DNA of 64,000 nt from Woeseiaceae bacterium (GTDB lineage Bacteria; Pseudomonadota; Gammaproteobacteria; Steroidobacterales; Woeseiaceae): the NCBI GenBank assembly GCA_024640365.1, contig JAHEFE010000006.1:1-64000 (forward strand), given 5' to 3'. Every line of letters begins with the position of its first letter. The stretch's first letter is position 1. Position numbers and translations under genes: made by a program. This document shows positions 48,965 through 60,462 of the stretch, in pieces. The notes beneath the pieces are model-generated. The model saw nothing but the letters and a program-made list of their open reading frames with translations. It made no database searches and had not been told where the DNA came from.

Positions 48965-51760
48965 ATGAAAATAAAATTAAGTGTCCTACTGGTTTGTTCA
49001 TTGGTTTGTTCATTGTCAGCGCAGAGCGCCGACGTAGAGCGTCAGTGGCTGACTACCCTGGAGCGTATTTCGTCGGGCGTGGTTTCCATTCGGGTGGACA
49101 GTACTCGCGCATTTGATACGGGCTGGAATTTGTCCAGTCAGGCCACTGGCTTCGTCGTTGATGCCGAGCACGGCATCATTCTGACCAATCGACATGTTGT
49201 TACACCCGGTCCCGTTGTTGCAGAGGCCGTATTTTTAAATGGTGAAGAAGTTCGTCTAACACCAATTTATCGCGACCCGGTGCATGACTTTGGATTCTTC
49301 TCCTATGACCCGCAACAGCTGAATTACATAAAGCCGACCGAGCTGTCACTGGTGCCCGGAGAGGCACGCGTTGGTAGCGAAATTCGCGTTGTCGGTAATG
49401 ATGCGGGAGAACAGTTGTCGATTCTGGCTGGCACGATAGCGCGACTGGATCGTCAGGCACCGGACTACGGGCGCGGCAAGTACGGCGATTTTAATACATT
49501 TTATATCCAGGCGGCATCCGGCACTTCTGGTGGTTCTTCCGGCTCCCCGGTCATTAATATTGAGGGTGATGTGGTCGCACTGAACGCAGGTGCTGCCAAT
49601 TCCGCGGCCAGCAGTTTTTTCCTGCCGCTAGATCGGGTTGCCCGGGTATTGCAGCTGTTGCAGGCGGGTCAACCGGTAACGCGTGGGACACTGCAGACGA
49701 TATTTAATCTCAAGGCCTATGATGAGTTGCGGCGGCTAGGTTTGACGGCCACGGTAGAGCGCGAGGTGCGCTCGGCCAATGCAAAGCAAACTGGAATGTT
49801 GGTTGTGGAAAGCGTTATTGCGGAATCACCGGCCGACGGCAAACTTAAACCTGGCGATATTCTCCTGCGCATCAACGGCGAGTTGATTACGAAGTTTGTA
49901 CCGCTTGAGGCATTGCTGGACGCCAACATAGGGCAATCAATTACGGTGCAGCTAATGCGCGGTGGCCAGACGCTGGATCAGAAAATAGTCGTACAGGATT
50001 TGCATGCGATAACTCCGGACAGCTATTTGGAGTTTGGTGATGCGATCGTTAATAACCTCTCGTACCAGCAAGCCCGGCATTACAACCTCCCCATTCGCGG
50101 TATTTACGTCGCGAATCCAGGTTATGTTTTTTCACGTGCAGCCATACCGCGCGGAGCCGTAATCACGGAGGTCAACGGCGATACAATCGATAGCATTGAT
50201 GATTTACAGCGTGTGCTCGCAGGGTTGGCTGATGGAGATAGGGCTACCACCCGATTCATTACCCTGGAAGATTCGATTACCAGCGTTGTCCGCTCTGTAG
50301 AAATGGATCGTCGGTGGTTTCCTGCACATCGATGTCGTCGGAATGACGTAACCGGTTTGTGGCCGTGTACGGACCTTGAGGCGGGGCCGCCGGCCAAAGC
50401 GCCGAAGGCTGGCAGCACCAGTTTTAGCAGCAACAGTGATCCAAGAGTACGTCGCCTTGCGCCATCTTTGGTTGTTGTGAATTTTGATTTGCCATACACG
50501 ATCTCCGGTATAGCGGATCAACACTATTACGGTACCGGCGTGATTGTGGACGCGAAGAAGGGCCTGGTGCTCGTGGATCGCAACACTGTGCCAGTAGCAA
50601 TGGGGGATGTCAGCATCACATTTGCGGGCTCCCTGGAAGTTAAAGGCAAGGTTGAATTTGTTCATCCATTGCACAACCTTGCGATCGTTTCCTACGACCC
50701 GGCGCTAATCGGCGACACGCCAGTGCGTAATGTGGAGTTCAATCTTGAGCCGCTGCTACCGGGCGATGATACCTGGGTGGTCGGACTGAAATATGATCAT
50801 CGGCTGGTACATCAGGCTGCGATTGTCGCGTCTGTGGATCCAGTCGTACTGCCGTTGTCGAATACGCTGCGTTTCCGTGATGCCAACCTTGAGGCAATTT
50901 CTCTGGTCACAGCTCCCGAAGTGGATGGTGTGCTAGCGGATCAAAAGGGGCGCGTACAGGCGCTGTGGTCGAGTTTTTCGTATCAAAACGGCGGTGGGCC
51001 AGGCCAGATTAACAGTGGCGTTCCGGCAGAGTTGATTAAGGAATTTGTCGACATCGTGCGTACCGTCAAACCGATTTATTCTCTCGAGGCGGAATTTGAT
51101 TACGCTCCACTATTCGCAGCCCGCAAACGAGGCATGGATGAAGAGTGGTTGCGGAGGCTGGAGCAACACAATGAGGACAAGCGATCTGTCTTGAGTATCT
51201 CCCGCATAGTAGGGGGAAGTCCGGCCGAGGAACTACTGCGCAATGGCGATATGCTGCTTGCTGTCGATGGCCAGGTAGTGACGTCATTCAGGGAACTTGA
51301 ACGGGCAGTGCAGAAGCCAACTGTTAAGGTGACCGTTTGGCGGGACTCGGAAGCACTGCAACTAACTGTGGACACAGTTTCCCTGACGGGGCGCAGCATT
51401 GAACGGGCGGTCGTTTGGGCGGGTGCACTTTTGCAGGATCCTCATCGCGCTATAGCGGCCCAACGCGGCATTAAACCGGACGGCGTCTATGTTGCATTTT
51501 ATAACTACGGATCTCCGGCAACACGTTATGGCCTGTGGGCCGGACGGCGTATTTCAGAAGTCGATGGAATACCAGTTCATGACCTGCAGTCTTTTGTCGA
51601 TGCTGTTAAGGGTAAAGCCGACCAAACGTCGGTAAGACTCGCAACACTGGCATGGAATGGTGCCAAAGAAGTCATAACACTCAAGCTTGATAATCAATAT
51701 TGGCCCGCCTATGAGATTGTCCTGACCGCAGACGGTTGGCAGCGCTTGGATATCGACTGA
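48965..51760 (+). CDS. Double HtrA-like serine protease with PDZ domains (Nma111-like)
   Basis: 931 residues with a signal peptide (KLSVLLVCSLVCSLSAQSA). The first trypsin-like domain has an intact triad: His77 in LTNRHVV, Asp108 in VHDFGFF and Ser192 in GGSSGSPV. PDZ domains follow (KPGDILLRINGELI, AVITEVNGDTIDSIDDL). A second protease-like domain (about 500-690) lacks His (LVDRNTV) and Ser (EVDGVLAD) and is probably structural; further PDZ domains close the chain (LRNGDMLLAVDGQVV, RISEVDGIPVHDL). This is the arrangement of yeast Nma111. Probably a periplasmic quality-control protease; substrates unknown. It converges on yyaL with five bases between. Confidence 0.9.
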   Translation: MKIKLSVLLVCSLVCSLSAQSADVERQWLTTLERISSGVVSIRVDSTRAFDTGWNLSSQATGFVVDAEHGIILTNRHVVTPGPVVAEAVFLNGEEVRLTPIYRDPVHDFGFFSYDPQQLNYIKPTELSLVPGEARVGSEIRVVGNDAGEQLSILAGTIARLDRQAPDYGRGKYGDFNTFYIQAASGTSGGSSGSPVINIEGDVVALNAGAANSAASSFFLPLDRVARVLQLLQAGQPVTRGTLQTIFNLKAYDELRRLGLTATVEREVRSANAKQTGMLVVESVIAESPADGKLKPGDILLRINGELITKFVPLEALLDANIGQSITVQLMRGGQTLDQKIVVQDLHAITPDSYLEFGDAIVNNLSYQQARHYNLPIRGIYVANPGYVFSRAAIPRGAVITEVNGDTIDSIDDLQRVLAGLADGDRATTRFITLEDSITSVVRSVEMDRRWFPAHRCRRNDVTGLWPCTDLEAGPPAKAPKAGSTSFSSNSDPRVRRLAPSLVVVNFDLPYTISGIADQHYYGTGVIVDAKKGLVLVDRNTVPVAMGDVSITFAGSLEVKGKVEFVHPLHNLAIVSYDPALIGDTPVRNVEFNLEPLLPGDDTWVVGLKYDHRLVHQAAIVASVDPVVLPLSNTLRFRDANLEAISLVTAPEVDGVLADQKGRVQALWSSFSYQNGGGPGQINSGVPAELIKEFVDIVRTVKPIYSLEAEFDYAPLFAARKRGMDEEWLRRLEQHNEDKRSVLSISRIVGGSPAEELLRNGDMLLAVDGQVVTSFRELERAVQKPTVKVTVWRDSEALQLTVDTVSLTGRSIERAVVWAGALLQDPHRAIAAQRGIKPDGVYVAFYNYGSPATRYGLWAGRRISEVDGIPVHDLQSFVDAVKGKADQTSVRLATLAWNGAKEVITLKLDNQYWPAYEIVLTADGWQRLDID

Positions 51761-51765
51761 GCAGA

Positions 51766-53862
<2,097 letters not shown>

Positions 53863-53944
53863 CACAGTGGGCCACTTGCAAATCGGATCCTGACTATACC
53901 TCAACACCCCTCGCGATTGGCTGTGGCGATGGTAGACTAGGCCA

Positions 53945-54730
53945 ATGTTTACATATCCAGAATTCGATCCAGTTATTTTTGCCATCGGTATTTTTAAAGT
54001 CCGCTGGTATGGTCTGATGTACGTTATCGGTTTCATACTGGCCTGGTGGCTGGCGCGTCGTCGTGCTGCGAAAGCATGGTCGCCGATTACCGTCGAACAG
54101 GTTGATGACCTGGTTTTTTACGCGATGCTCGGTGTCATCCTTGGTGGCCGCATTGGCTACACGTTGTTTTACGGCTTTAGCGAGCTGCTCAAGGATCCCT
54201 TGTACGTTTTTCGTATTACGGAAGGGGGCATGTCCTTTCACGGTGGATTGCTCGGCGTGCTGTTGGCAATGTGGTTATTTGCACGAAGGGTTGGCAAGAG
54301 ACTCTGGGCCATAACTGACTTTATGGTGCCGCTGGTGCCGCTTGGGCTGGGTACGGGCAGGATCGGCAACTTTATTAACGGTGAGCTCTGGGGTAAACCC
54401 ACTGATTTGCCGTGGGGGGTCTTGTATCGTGGCCAAGTGCTGCACCCATCGCAGCTCTATGAGGCATTGCTCGAGGGTTTGGTGTTGTTTTTGATTGTCT
54501 GGATTTATTCGGACAAGCAGCGTCCTTATATGGCTGTTTCCGGCATGTTCCTGCTTTTCTACGGCATCTTCCGCTTCCTTATAGAATTCGTCCGCGTTCC
54601 AGACGCGCAATTGAACTACCTGTTTTCCGGCTGGGTTACGATGGGACAAATATTGAGTGCACCCATGATCCTTGCAGGTGCATTGATGATTTACCTGGGA
54701 TACTTCAGGTACGGTAAGCGCGGAGAGTAA
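53945..54730 (+). CDS. lgt: Phosphatidylglycerol-prolipoprotein diacylglyceryl transferase
   Basis: First enzyme of lipoprotein maturation, moving diacylglycerol to the lipobox Cys; Lnt at the other end of the window makes the last step. 261 residues, multipass. Motifs: GLMYVIGFILAWWLARRRA, GGRIGYTLFYGF, GGMSFHGGLLG, and GRIGNFINGELWGKPTD with the catalytic Arg. The lgt-thyA order is conserved with E. coli. Confidence 0.97.
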   Translation: MFTYPEFDPVIFAIGIFKVRWYGLMYVIGFILAWWLARRRAAKAWSPITVEQVDDLVFYAMLGVILGGRIGYTLFYGFSELLKDPLYVFRITEGGMSFHGGLLGVLLAMWLFARRVGKRLWAITDFMVPLVPLGLGTGRIGNFINGELWGKPTDLPWGVLYRGQVLHPSQLYEALLEGLVLFLIVWIYSDKQRPYMAVSGMFLLFYGIFRFLIEFVRVPDAQLNYLFSGWVTMGQILSAPMILAGALMIYLGYFRYGKRGE

Positions 54731-54736
54731 GAGCGT

Positions 54737-55531
54737 ATGCAGCAATATTTGGCGATGATGCGTCATGTGCGTGAGAACGGTGCCCGTAAGGAAGACCGCA
54801 CCGGCACAGGTACGCTGAGTTCATTCGGTTACCAGATGCGTTTCGATCTTGCTGCTGGATTTCCGCTAGTAACCACCAAAAAACTACATCTGCGTTCGAT
54901 AATTATCGAATTGCTGTGGTTTCTGCGTGGCGAATCGAATATCCGATTTCTCAAGGAGAACGGTGTTTCAATTTGGGACGAGTGGGCCGATGAAAATGGC
55001 GAACTCGGTCCCGTTTACGGCGTGCAGTGGCGCGCCTGGCCAACTGCGAGCGGCGGCAAAGTTGACCAGATAACGGAAGTGATGCGACAGCTACGTGAGC
55101 AACCGGATTCGCGCCGAATCATCATTTCAGCGTGGAATGTTGGCGAAGTATCCAGGATGGCGTTGCCGCCGTGTCATTGCCTGGTCCAGTTTCACGTGGC
55201 CGATGGCAAATTGTCGTGCCAGTTGTATCAGCGCAGCGCCGATATTTTTCTGGGCGTGCCGTTTAACATTGCGTCGTATGCTTTGCTAACCCATATGGTT
55301 GCCCAGCAAGCCGATCTCAAGGTCGGTGATTTCATCTGGACAGGTGGCGATTGCCACTTGTATCTGAACCACCTAAATCAGGCTGATGAGCAACTTGGCA
55401 GAACACCATTACCATTGCCGCAACTGAAAATCAGTCGCCGGCCCGCCAGCATTTTCGACTTCGAGTTTGACGATTTTGAGATTGTTGATTACCAAAGTCA
55501 TCCACACATAAAAGCAGCGGTTTCCGTTTAG
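54737..55531 (+). CDS. thyA: Thymidylate synthase
   Basis: Makes dTMP from dUMP with methylene-THF. 264 residues as in E. coli. Nucleophile Cys146 lies in [14 protein letters not shown]. Other motifs: [20 protein letters not shown] in part, [28 protein letters not shown] and DCHLYLNHL. lgt ends six bases upstream, folA begins 19 bases downstream. Confidence 0.98.
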   Translation: MQQYLAMMRHVRENGARKEDRTGTGTLSSFGYQMRFDLAAGFPLVTTKKLHLRSIIIELLWFLRGESNIRFLKENGVSIWDEWADENGELGPVYGVQWRAWPTASGGKVDQITEVMRQLREQPDSRRIIISAWNVGEVSRMALPPCHCLVQFHVADGKLSCQLYQRSADIFLGVPFNIASYALLTHMVAQQADLKVGDFIWTGGDCHLYLNHLNQADEQLGRTPLPLPQLKISRRPASIFDFEFDDFEIVDYQSHPHIKAAVSV

Positions 55532-55550
55532 CCTGGGTGTCGGGAGCATA

Positions 55551-56036
55551 ATGAAAATAAGCATTATCGTTGCTGCCGCAGCGAACAACGTCATCGGCAG
55601 AGACAATGGCATGCCGTGGCATTTGCCCGAAGATTTGCGTCGCTTCAAAGCGTTAACCACTGGTAAGCCGATCTTGATGGGTAGAAAAACTCACCAGTCC
55701 ATCGGCAAGGCCTTGCCAGATCGCCGCAATATCATTCTTAGCCGCGATCTTTCGTTTACCGCCGATGGATGTGATGTAGTTGCATCAATTGACGAAGCGT
55801 TGGACCTGGTCGCTGGTGAAAAGGAACTAATGGTGATCGGTGGCAATGCCGTCTACGACAAGCTGTTTCCACAGACGCAACGGGTTTATCTGACCCGGAT
55901 TCACAGCATTATCGAAGGGGATACCCTGTTTCCCGAGCTCAAAAATAGTGACTGGCAGCTCGTCGAGCGTGAGGACTTTTTGGCGAACGACCAGCGCGAG
56001 TATTCGTTCAGCTTCCTGGTTCTCGATCGCAGATAA
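55551..56036 (+). CDS. folA: Dihydrofolate reductase
   Basis: Regenerates THF after ThyA. 161 residues. Motifs: IIVAAAANNVIGRDNGMPWHLPEDL (in pieces, catalytic Asp after LPE), GKPILMGRKTHQSIGKALP and VIGGNAVYDKLFP. Its TAA ends at the base immediately before the kynU stop on the other strand, with no spacer. Confidence 0.97.
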   Translation: MKISIIVAAAANNVIGRDNGMPWHLPEDLRRFKALTTGKPILMGRKTHQSIGKALPDRRNIILSRDLSFTADGCDVVASIDEALDLVAGEKELMVIGGNAVYDKLFPQTQRVYLTRIHSIIEGDTLFPELKNSDWQLVEREDFLANDQREYSFSFLVLDRR

Positions 56037-57314
56037 CTATCTCTGCTTTTCGATTGCGAGGGCAAGGCGCTCCGCGAATTGATGAACATCCGCAAAGCTG
56101 TTGTACAAAGGAACCGGCGCGACTCGCATAACGTCAGGCTCGCGCCAATCAATGATGACATTCATATCGCCGAGGCGCTCAAACAATTGTTTGCCGTCGA
56201 TGTCCGGGTTGGCGACCATCAGCGACAGCTGGCAGCCACGTGCAGTGCGTGGCGTGATTGAGCGCAGCCGATCGTCGAACTTTGCAGCGAGCAATTCTTC
56301 CAGGTAATTCGTCAGCATCTTCGACTTTTCCCGTAATTGAACGATGCCTGCCTGCTTAAAAATTTCGAGCGAAGCGATGACCGGTGCGAGGGCAAGAATA
56401 GGGGGATTGCTCAGTTGCCATGCCTCCATACCCGGTGCGGGCGAAAACTCACGGCCCATGCGGAATCTGCTGGATTCGTCATTGCCCCACCAGCCAAGCA
56501 ATTGTGACTGTGTCCGGGTTATCAAGTGACGCTCATGAACAAACGCGCCGCCAACAGCTCCGGGACCGCCATTCAGGTACTTGTAGCTACACCAGGCAGC
56601 AAAATCCGCGCCCGAATCGTGTAGTTTTATCGGTACATTACCGATGGAGTGGGCGAGGTCAATACCGACTATGCAACCGTGCTTTTTGCCGAGTCGACAT
56701 ATTTCGCTGATGTCTAAAAGCTCGCCGCTGTAGTACTGAACGCCCGGCAGCAGAATCAGCGAGATATGGGAACCGTGTTGCTCGAGTAATTGCTGCAAGT
56801 CTTCGAGGTGCAAGCGTTGCGTGGATGGCCGTGGCGCCCACTCCAGTAGATTGTCATCAACTACCAGTCCACGGGAACGAATTTGCGAGGCAACCGCGAA
56901 ACGATCCGAGGGAAATGCTGTCGATTCGATGAGGATTTTTTGGCGATCATTGCTAGGCCGGTAAAATGCCGACAGCAACAGGTGTAGGTTTACAGTCAGC
57001 GTGTTCATGGCAATGACTTCGGCTGGCTGACTTCCGGTAAGCTCCGCAAGAGATTCTGTTGCCAGGCGATGGTAAGCAGTCCACGGACGTTCGCCATGAA
57101 AATGGCCACGCACAGCATATTTTTGCCAAGCATCAAGTACTTCATTGACGTAGTTGATGGCGTTTTTGGGTTGCAAGCCGAGTGAGTTACCACATAAGTA
57201 AACCGGATCTATCGAGTCGTAAGTCTCTGGCTGATTGAACTGCTGGCGAAAAGTTTTCAAGGGATCCGCGTGATCCAGCTTATCGGCAAATTCCCGGCTA
57301 CCGTCAATGCTCAT
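56037..57314 (-). CDS. kynU: Kynureninase
   Basis: PLP enzyme that cleaves kynurenine to anthranilate and alanine in tryptophan breakdown. 425 residues, family length. Motifs: VYLCGNSLGLQPKNA, GVQYYSGELLDI, GIDLAHSIGNVPIKLHD and CSYKYLNGGPGAVGGAFVHE with the PLP Lys. No kynA or kynB is in the window. It overlaps the end of apaH by 11 bases, so it seems to be the last gene of the surA-apaH operon. Confidence 0.96.
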   Translation of the reverse strand: MSIDGSREFADKLDHADPLKTFRQQFNQPETYDSIDPVYLCGNSLGLQPKNAINYVNEVLDAWQKYAVRGHFHGERPWTAYHRLATESLAELTGSQPAEVIAMNTLTVNLHLLLSAFYRPSNDRQKILIESTAFPSDRFAVASQIRSRGLVVDDNLLEWAPRPSTQRLHLEDLQQLLEQHGSHISLILLPGVQYYSGELLDISEICRLGKKHGCIVGIDLAHSIGNVPIKLHDSGADFAAWCSYKYLNGGPGAVGGAFVHERHLITRTQSQLLGWWGNDESSRFRMGREFSPAPGMEAWQLSNPPILALAPVIASLEIFKQAGIVQLREKSKMLTNYLEELLAAKFDDRLRSITPRTARGCQLSLMVANPDIDGKQLFERLGDMNVIIDWREPDVMRVAPVPLYNSFADVHQFAERLALAIEKQR

Positions 57315-58161
57315 GGCTGGCCTCTTGTTCGCAATCGATACTGCACCGCACCTGGGTCAGATCGGGTTCGCCGTCCAGTCGGACAGCGGTTAGTTGCCGG
57401 CCCCAGACACATCCGGTGTCTATAGCCATGAGTCGGGGTTCGAGTAACAATCCGAGGGCAGACCAGTGGCCAAAGACAATACGACTTGTTTGCCATTGGG
57501 CAGACGGCGCCCTGAACCATGGAATCAGATGCGGCGGCGCGGACTCTAGCGTGCCTTTGTACGAAAACTCGAAATGGCCGTCTGGCGTTATCATCCTGGC
57601 CCGAGTGAGGCAATTAACGATAAAACGTGTGCGCGCAATTCCAACCAGGGAGTCGCTCCAGCGGTCGGGCTGATCGTCATACATGTGCGTAAAAAAATCT
57701 TCGCTGGAAATGTCGCTGGAATCGCTGCGCAGCATGGCTTCGACCTCCTTCGCGTACTTCAGGGTTGATTTGCTGTCCCATGACGGATCAACACCTGCAT
57801 GCACCAAGAGGGTATTCAGGCCTTCATCAAAATGCGCAAGTGGTCGCCCGCGCAGCCAGTCGAGCAAATCTTTACTGTCCTCGGCTTGCAAAATTTCGTT
57901 AAGGCCATCGTTGCTTCGTGCCGCATGTTGGGCCTGGCTGGAAATTGCGAGCAGGTGTAGATCATGATTGCCTAGCACTGTGATCACCGAGTCGCCCAGG
58001 TCACGGACATAGCGCAGGGTCTCCAGGGAGTCGGGGCCGCGATTAACCAAGTCTCCGGTTAACCAAAGGCGGTCTTCCGCAGGATCGAAATTGATTTGTT
58101 TCAGCAAGTTTTGAAAGGGTCTCAAGCATCCCTGGATATCACCGATTGCATAAATAGCCAT
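57304..58161 (-). CDS. apaH: Bis(5'-nucleosyl)-tetraphosphatase, symmetrical
   Basis: Hydrolyses Ap4A to two ADP and removes Np4 caps from RNA. 285 residues. PPP-family metallophosphatase motifs are IGDIQGCLRPF, LTGDLVNRGPDSLE and VLGNHDLHLLA; GHWSALGL is ApaH-specific. Usual place downstream of apaG. Confidence 0.97.
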   Translation of the reverse strand: MAIYAIGDIQGCLRPFQNLLKQINFDPAEDRLWLTGDLVNRGPDSLETLRYVRDLGDSVITVLGNHDLHLLAISSQAQHAARSNDGLNEILQAEDSKDLLDWLRGRPLAHFDEGLNTLLVHAGVDPSWDSKSTLKYAKEVEAMLRSDSSDISSEDFFTHMYDDQPDRWSDSLVGIARTRFIVNCLTRARMITPDGHFEFSYKGTLESAPPHLIPWFRAPSAQWQTSRIVFGHWSALGLLLEPRLMAIDTGCVWGRQLTAVRLDGEPDLTQVRCSIDCEQEASHEH

Positions 58162-58215
58162 GCGTGCAACCCTGCCGTAGTTTCAAATGAAGATCAGAAC
58201 TTGCCCCGCACGACT

Positions 58216-58596
58216 CTATTGCAACACCCCTGGTACCGCTAATGTAAATGGGCTAATTGCCGCACTAAAATGATCGCCATTATCGGTAATCATTTGATAG
58301 CTGCCTTGCATCGCGCCCACCGGAGTTGCGATTACTGCGCCACTGGAGTAACGAAATGATTCCCCCGGATTTAGGTGTGGCTGTTCACCGACGACGCCGT
58401 CACCAGTGACTTCCTGAACTTTGCCATTAGCATCTGTAATCAGCCAGTGGCGAGTCATTAGCTTGGCTGCTTTTACGCCTTTATTGGCAATTGTAATGGT
58501 GTACGCAAAAACGTAACGATCGCTGTCAGGTTCGGACTGTTCACTGACATAATCAGTGACGACCTTTATGCGAATGTCGTTGTCAGGGTTGTTCAT
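58216..58596 (-). CDS. apaG: ApaG protein
   Basis: 126-residue fibronectin-like beta-sandwich protein of unclear function, long linked to ApaH. Signatures: YTITIANKGVKAAKLMTRHW, VVGEQPHLNPGESFRYSSG and PVGAMQGSYQM. It lies between rsmA and apaH. Confidence 0.96.
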   Translation of the reverse strand: MNNPDNDIRIKVVTDYVSEQSEPDSDRYVFAYTITIANKGVKAAKLMTRHWLITDANGKVQEVTGDGVVGEQPHLNPGESFRYSSGAVIATPVGAMQGSYQMITDNGDHFSAAISPFTLAVPGVLQ

Positions 58597-58656
58597 AAAT
58601 TAAAGTCGGTGAGAAAAGTTGGAGTTATTCTAACGCATGCGAGCGGGCAGTGTCCG

Positions 58657-59436
58657 TTAGGAATCTCGTGCAACCAGGATGTTAGCGAGATTGACCCAGC
58701 TCGCAATTGCGATTTGTTCCGGCCTGCAACTCGGATCGATCCCTGCAGCAACCAGTTCGGCTTCGTCGAAGTTGTTTTTCAGCGCATTGCGTAGGGTCTT
58801 GCGTCGTTGGCTGAAAGCTTCTGCTACCAACTGACTGAGGCGTCCGGTATCCGCGATATGCGGAGCGTCAGCACCGCGTGGCCACAATCTAACGACCGCT
58901 GACACAACTTTAGGTGGGGGGTCGAATGCTTCGGGAGGGACGTCGAAAAGTGGTTGCACGTGCATAAAGCAACCGAGCATGATGCTTAGTCGCCCATAAG
59001 CTTTCGTGCCAGGCTCCGCTGCCATGCGATTCACCACTTCTTTTTGTAGCATGAAATGCATATCTAGGATGGCATGCCGATGCTCGATCAAATGGAACAG
59101 CAGTGGTGTCGAAATATTGTAGGGAAGATTGCCGGTGATTCGCAGATCAGAACCGAGGCTCGAAAAATCGAATTGCAGCGCATCTGCCGAATGGATGGTT
59201 ACTGATTCTTGTGCCGCGAATTTCTTTTGTAATGATGTAATGAGATCGCGGTCGAGCTCCACGGCGTGCAAATGCCCAGCATTGCGCGCAAGCGGCGTGG
59301 TCAGCACGCCTTCGCCAGGACCTATTTCCACAACAGTGTCCGTGGTTTGCGGTGCTATCGCATTCACAATATCCGCAATGACGGAACTGTCGCGCAAAAA
59401 GTGCTGCCCAAATCGCTTACGTTGTCGATGCGCCAT
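58657..59436 (-). CDS. rsmA: 16S rRNA dimethyladenosine transferase
   Basis: KsgA; dimethylates A1518 and A1519 in helix 45 of 16S rRNA. 259 residues. Motifs: RKRFGQHFLRDSSVIADIV, VVEIGPGEGVLTTPLA (SAM site), NLPYNISTPLLFHL and FSQRRKTLRNALK. Begins one base after pdxA. Confidence 0.97.
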   Translation of the reverse strand: MAHRQRKRFGQHFLRDSSVIADIVNAIAPQTTDTVVEIGPGEGVLTTPLARNAGHLHAVELDRDLITSLQKKFAAQESVTIHSADALQFDFSSLGSDLRITGNLPYNISTPLLFHLIEHRHAILDMHFMLQKEVVNRMAAEPGTKAYGRLSIMLGCFMHVQPLFDVPPEAFDPPPKVVSAVVRLWPRGADAPHIADTGRLSQLVAEAFSQRRKTLRNALKNNFDEAELVAAGIDPSCRPEQIAIASWVNLANILVARDS

Positions 59437-59437
59437 A

Positions 59438-60421
59438 TCAGTGCTGTGCTAAATCGAACGCCAGGTGCACCGCGGCTACCAGGCTGCCAGCGTCAGCCTT
59501 GCCGGTCCCCGCGATATCGAGTGCCGTACCATGGTCGACGGAGGTACGTACTATCGGCAATCCCAGAGTGACATTTATAGCCTCACCAAATCCGGCATAT
59601 TTAAGTACCGGGAGTCCCTGATCGTGATACATCGCCAGTACCGCGTCGGCGTGTCCTGCATTTGGCGTGAATGCCGTATCGGCAGGAAGCGGGCCGTGTA
59701 GCTGCAGACCTAGTTGTCGCAGACGCTCAATAACAGGCGCAATCACTTCCTGTTCTTCAGTACCCAGATGTCCGCCTTCGCCGGCGTGCGGATTTAGCCC
59801 GCAAACTATAATTCGCGGATTGCTGATCCCGAATTTTTTGACGAGATCAGCGTGCAGAATTTCAATGACGGCGGTGAGTCTTTTTTGCGTGATGTAGTCC
59901 GGAACTGCTCGCAATGGCAAGTGGGTACTTACCAGGGCTACTCGCAGACTACCGGCCACGAGCATCATTACCGGCATGGCGCTTCGTGTCTCTTTGGCAA
60001 GAAATTCCGTGTGCCCGGTAAAGACGATGCCAGCGTCATTAATGATGCTTTTTTGCATCGGTCCTGTCACGAGGCCGGCGAATTCACCGTGCTGACAGCC
60101 TTTGATTGCCCGCGCGAGACCGTCAAGCAGCGTTTGCGCGTTTTCAGCGACGGGTTTTCCGCAAACGGTTGGGTCGGGTAATGGCTGATCAAGTACGACC
60201 AACTGATCGGCATGGTGCTTGATCGACTGGTCGGGCGAGTAGCTGATAAATTCAATGGCCAGTCCAAGTTTGCTGGCACGTGATTTGAGCACGCGTACGT
60301 CAGTGCTGACGACAATGCTTGGCAAGTTTGTTTGGGTTGCGAGTTGCAAGCAGATATCGGGACCAATTCCCGCCGGCTCGCCGGCGGTAATTATCAGGGG
60401 TTTCTGCGCGCTGGATTGCAT
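59438..60421 (-). CDS. pdxA: 4-hydroxythreonine-4-phosphate dehydrogenase
   Basis: Oxidises 4-phosphohydroxythreonine in DXP-dependent PLP synthesis. 327 residues. Motifs: ITAGEPAGIGPDICLQL, VTGPMQKSIINDAGIVFTGH with a metal His, CGLNPHAGEGGHLGTEE and AMYHDQGLPVLKY. Conserved between surA and rsmA. Confidence 0.97.
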   Translation of the reverse strand: MQSSAQKPLIITAGEPAGIGPDICLQLATQTNLPSIVVSTDVRVLKSRASKLGLAIEFISYSPDQSIKHHADQLVVLDQPLPDPTVCGKPVAENAQTLLDGLARAIKGCQHGEFAGLVTGPMQKSIINDAGIVFTGHTEFLAKETRSAMPVMMLVAGSLRVALVSTHLPLRAVPDYITQKRLTAVIEILHADLVKKFGISNPRIIVCGLNPHAGEGGHLGTEEQEVIAPVIERLRQLGLQLHGPLPADTAFTPNAGHADAVLAMYHDQGLPVLKYAGFGEAINVTLGLPIVRTSVDHGTALDIAGTGKADAGSLVAAVHLAFDLAQH

Positions 60422-60462
60422 GATCAGTTACCGACACACTTGCCGTGTGCTGCGGCGTCCCA

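Noticed and set aside
53863-54036. N-terminal extension of the YyaL frame
   Set aside because: It overlaps the start of lgt on the other strand and lacks family sequence before MSDPKPG.
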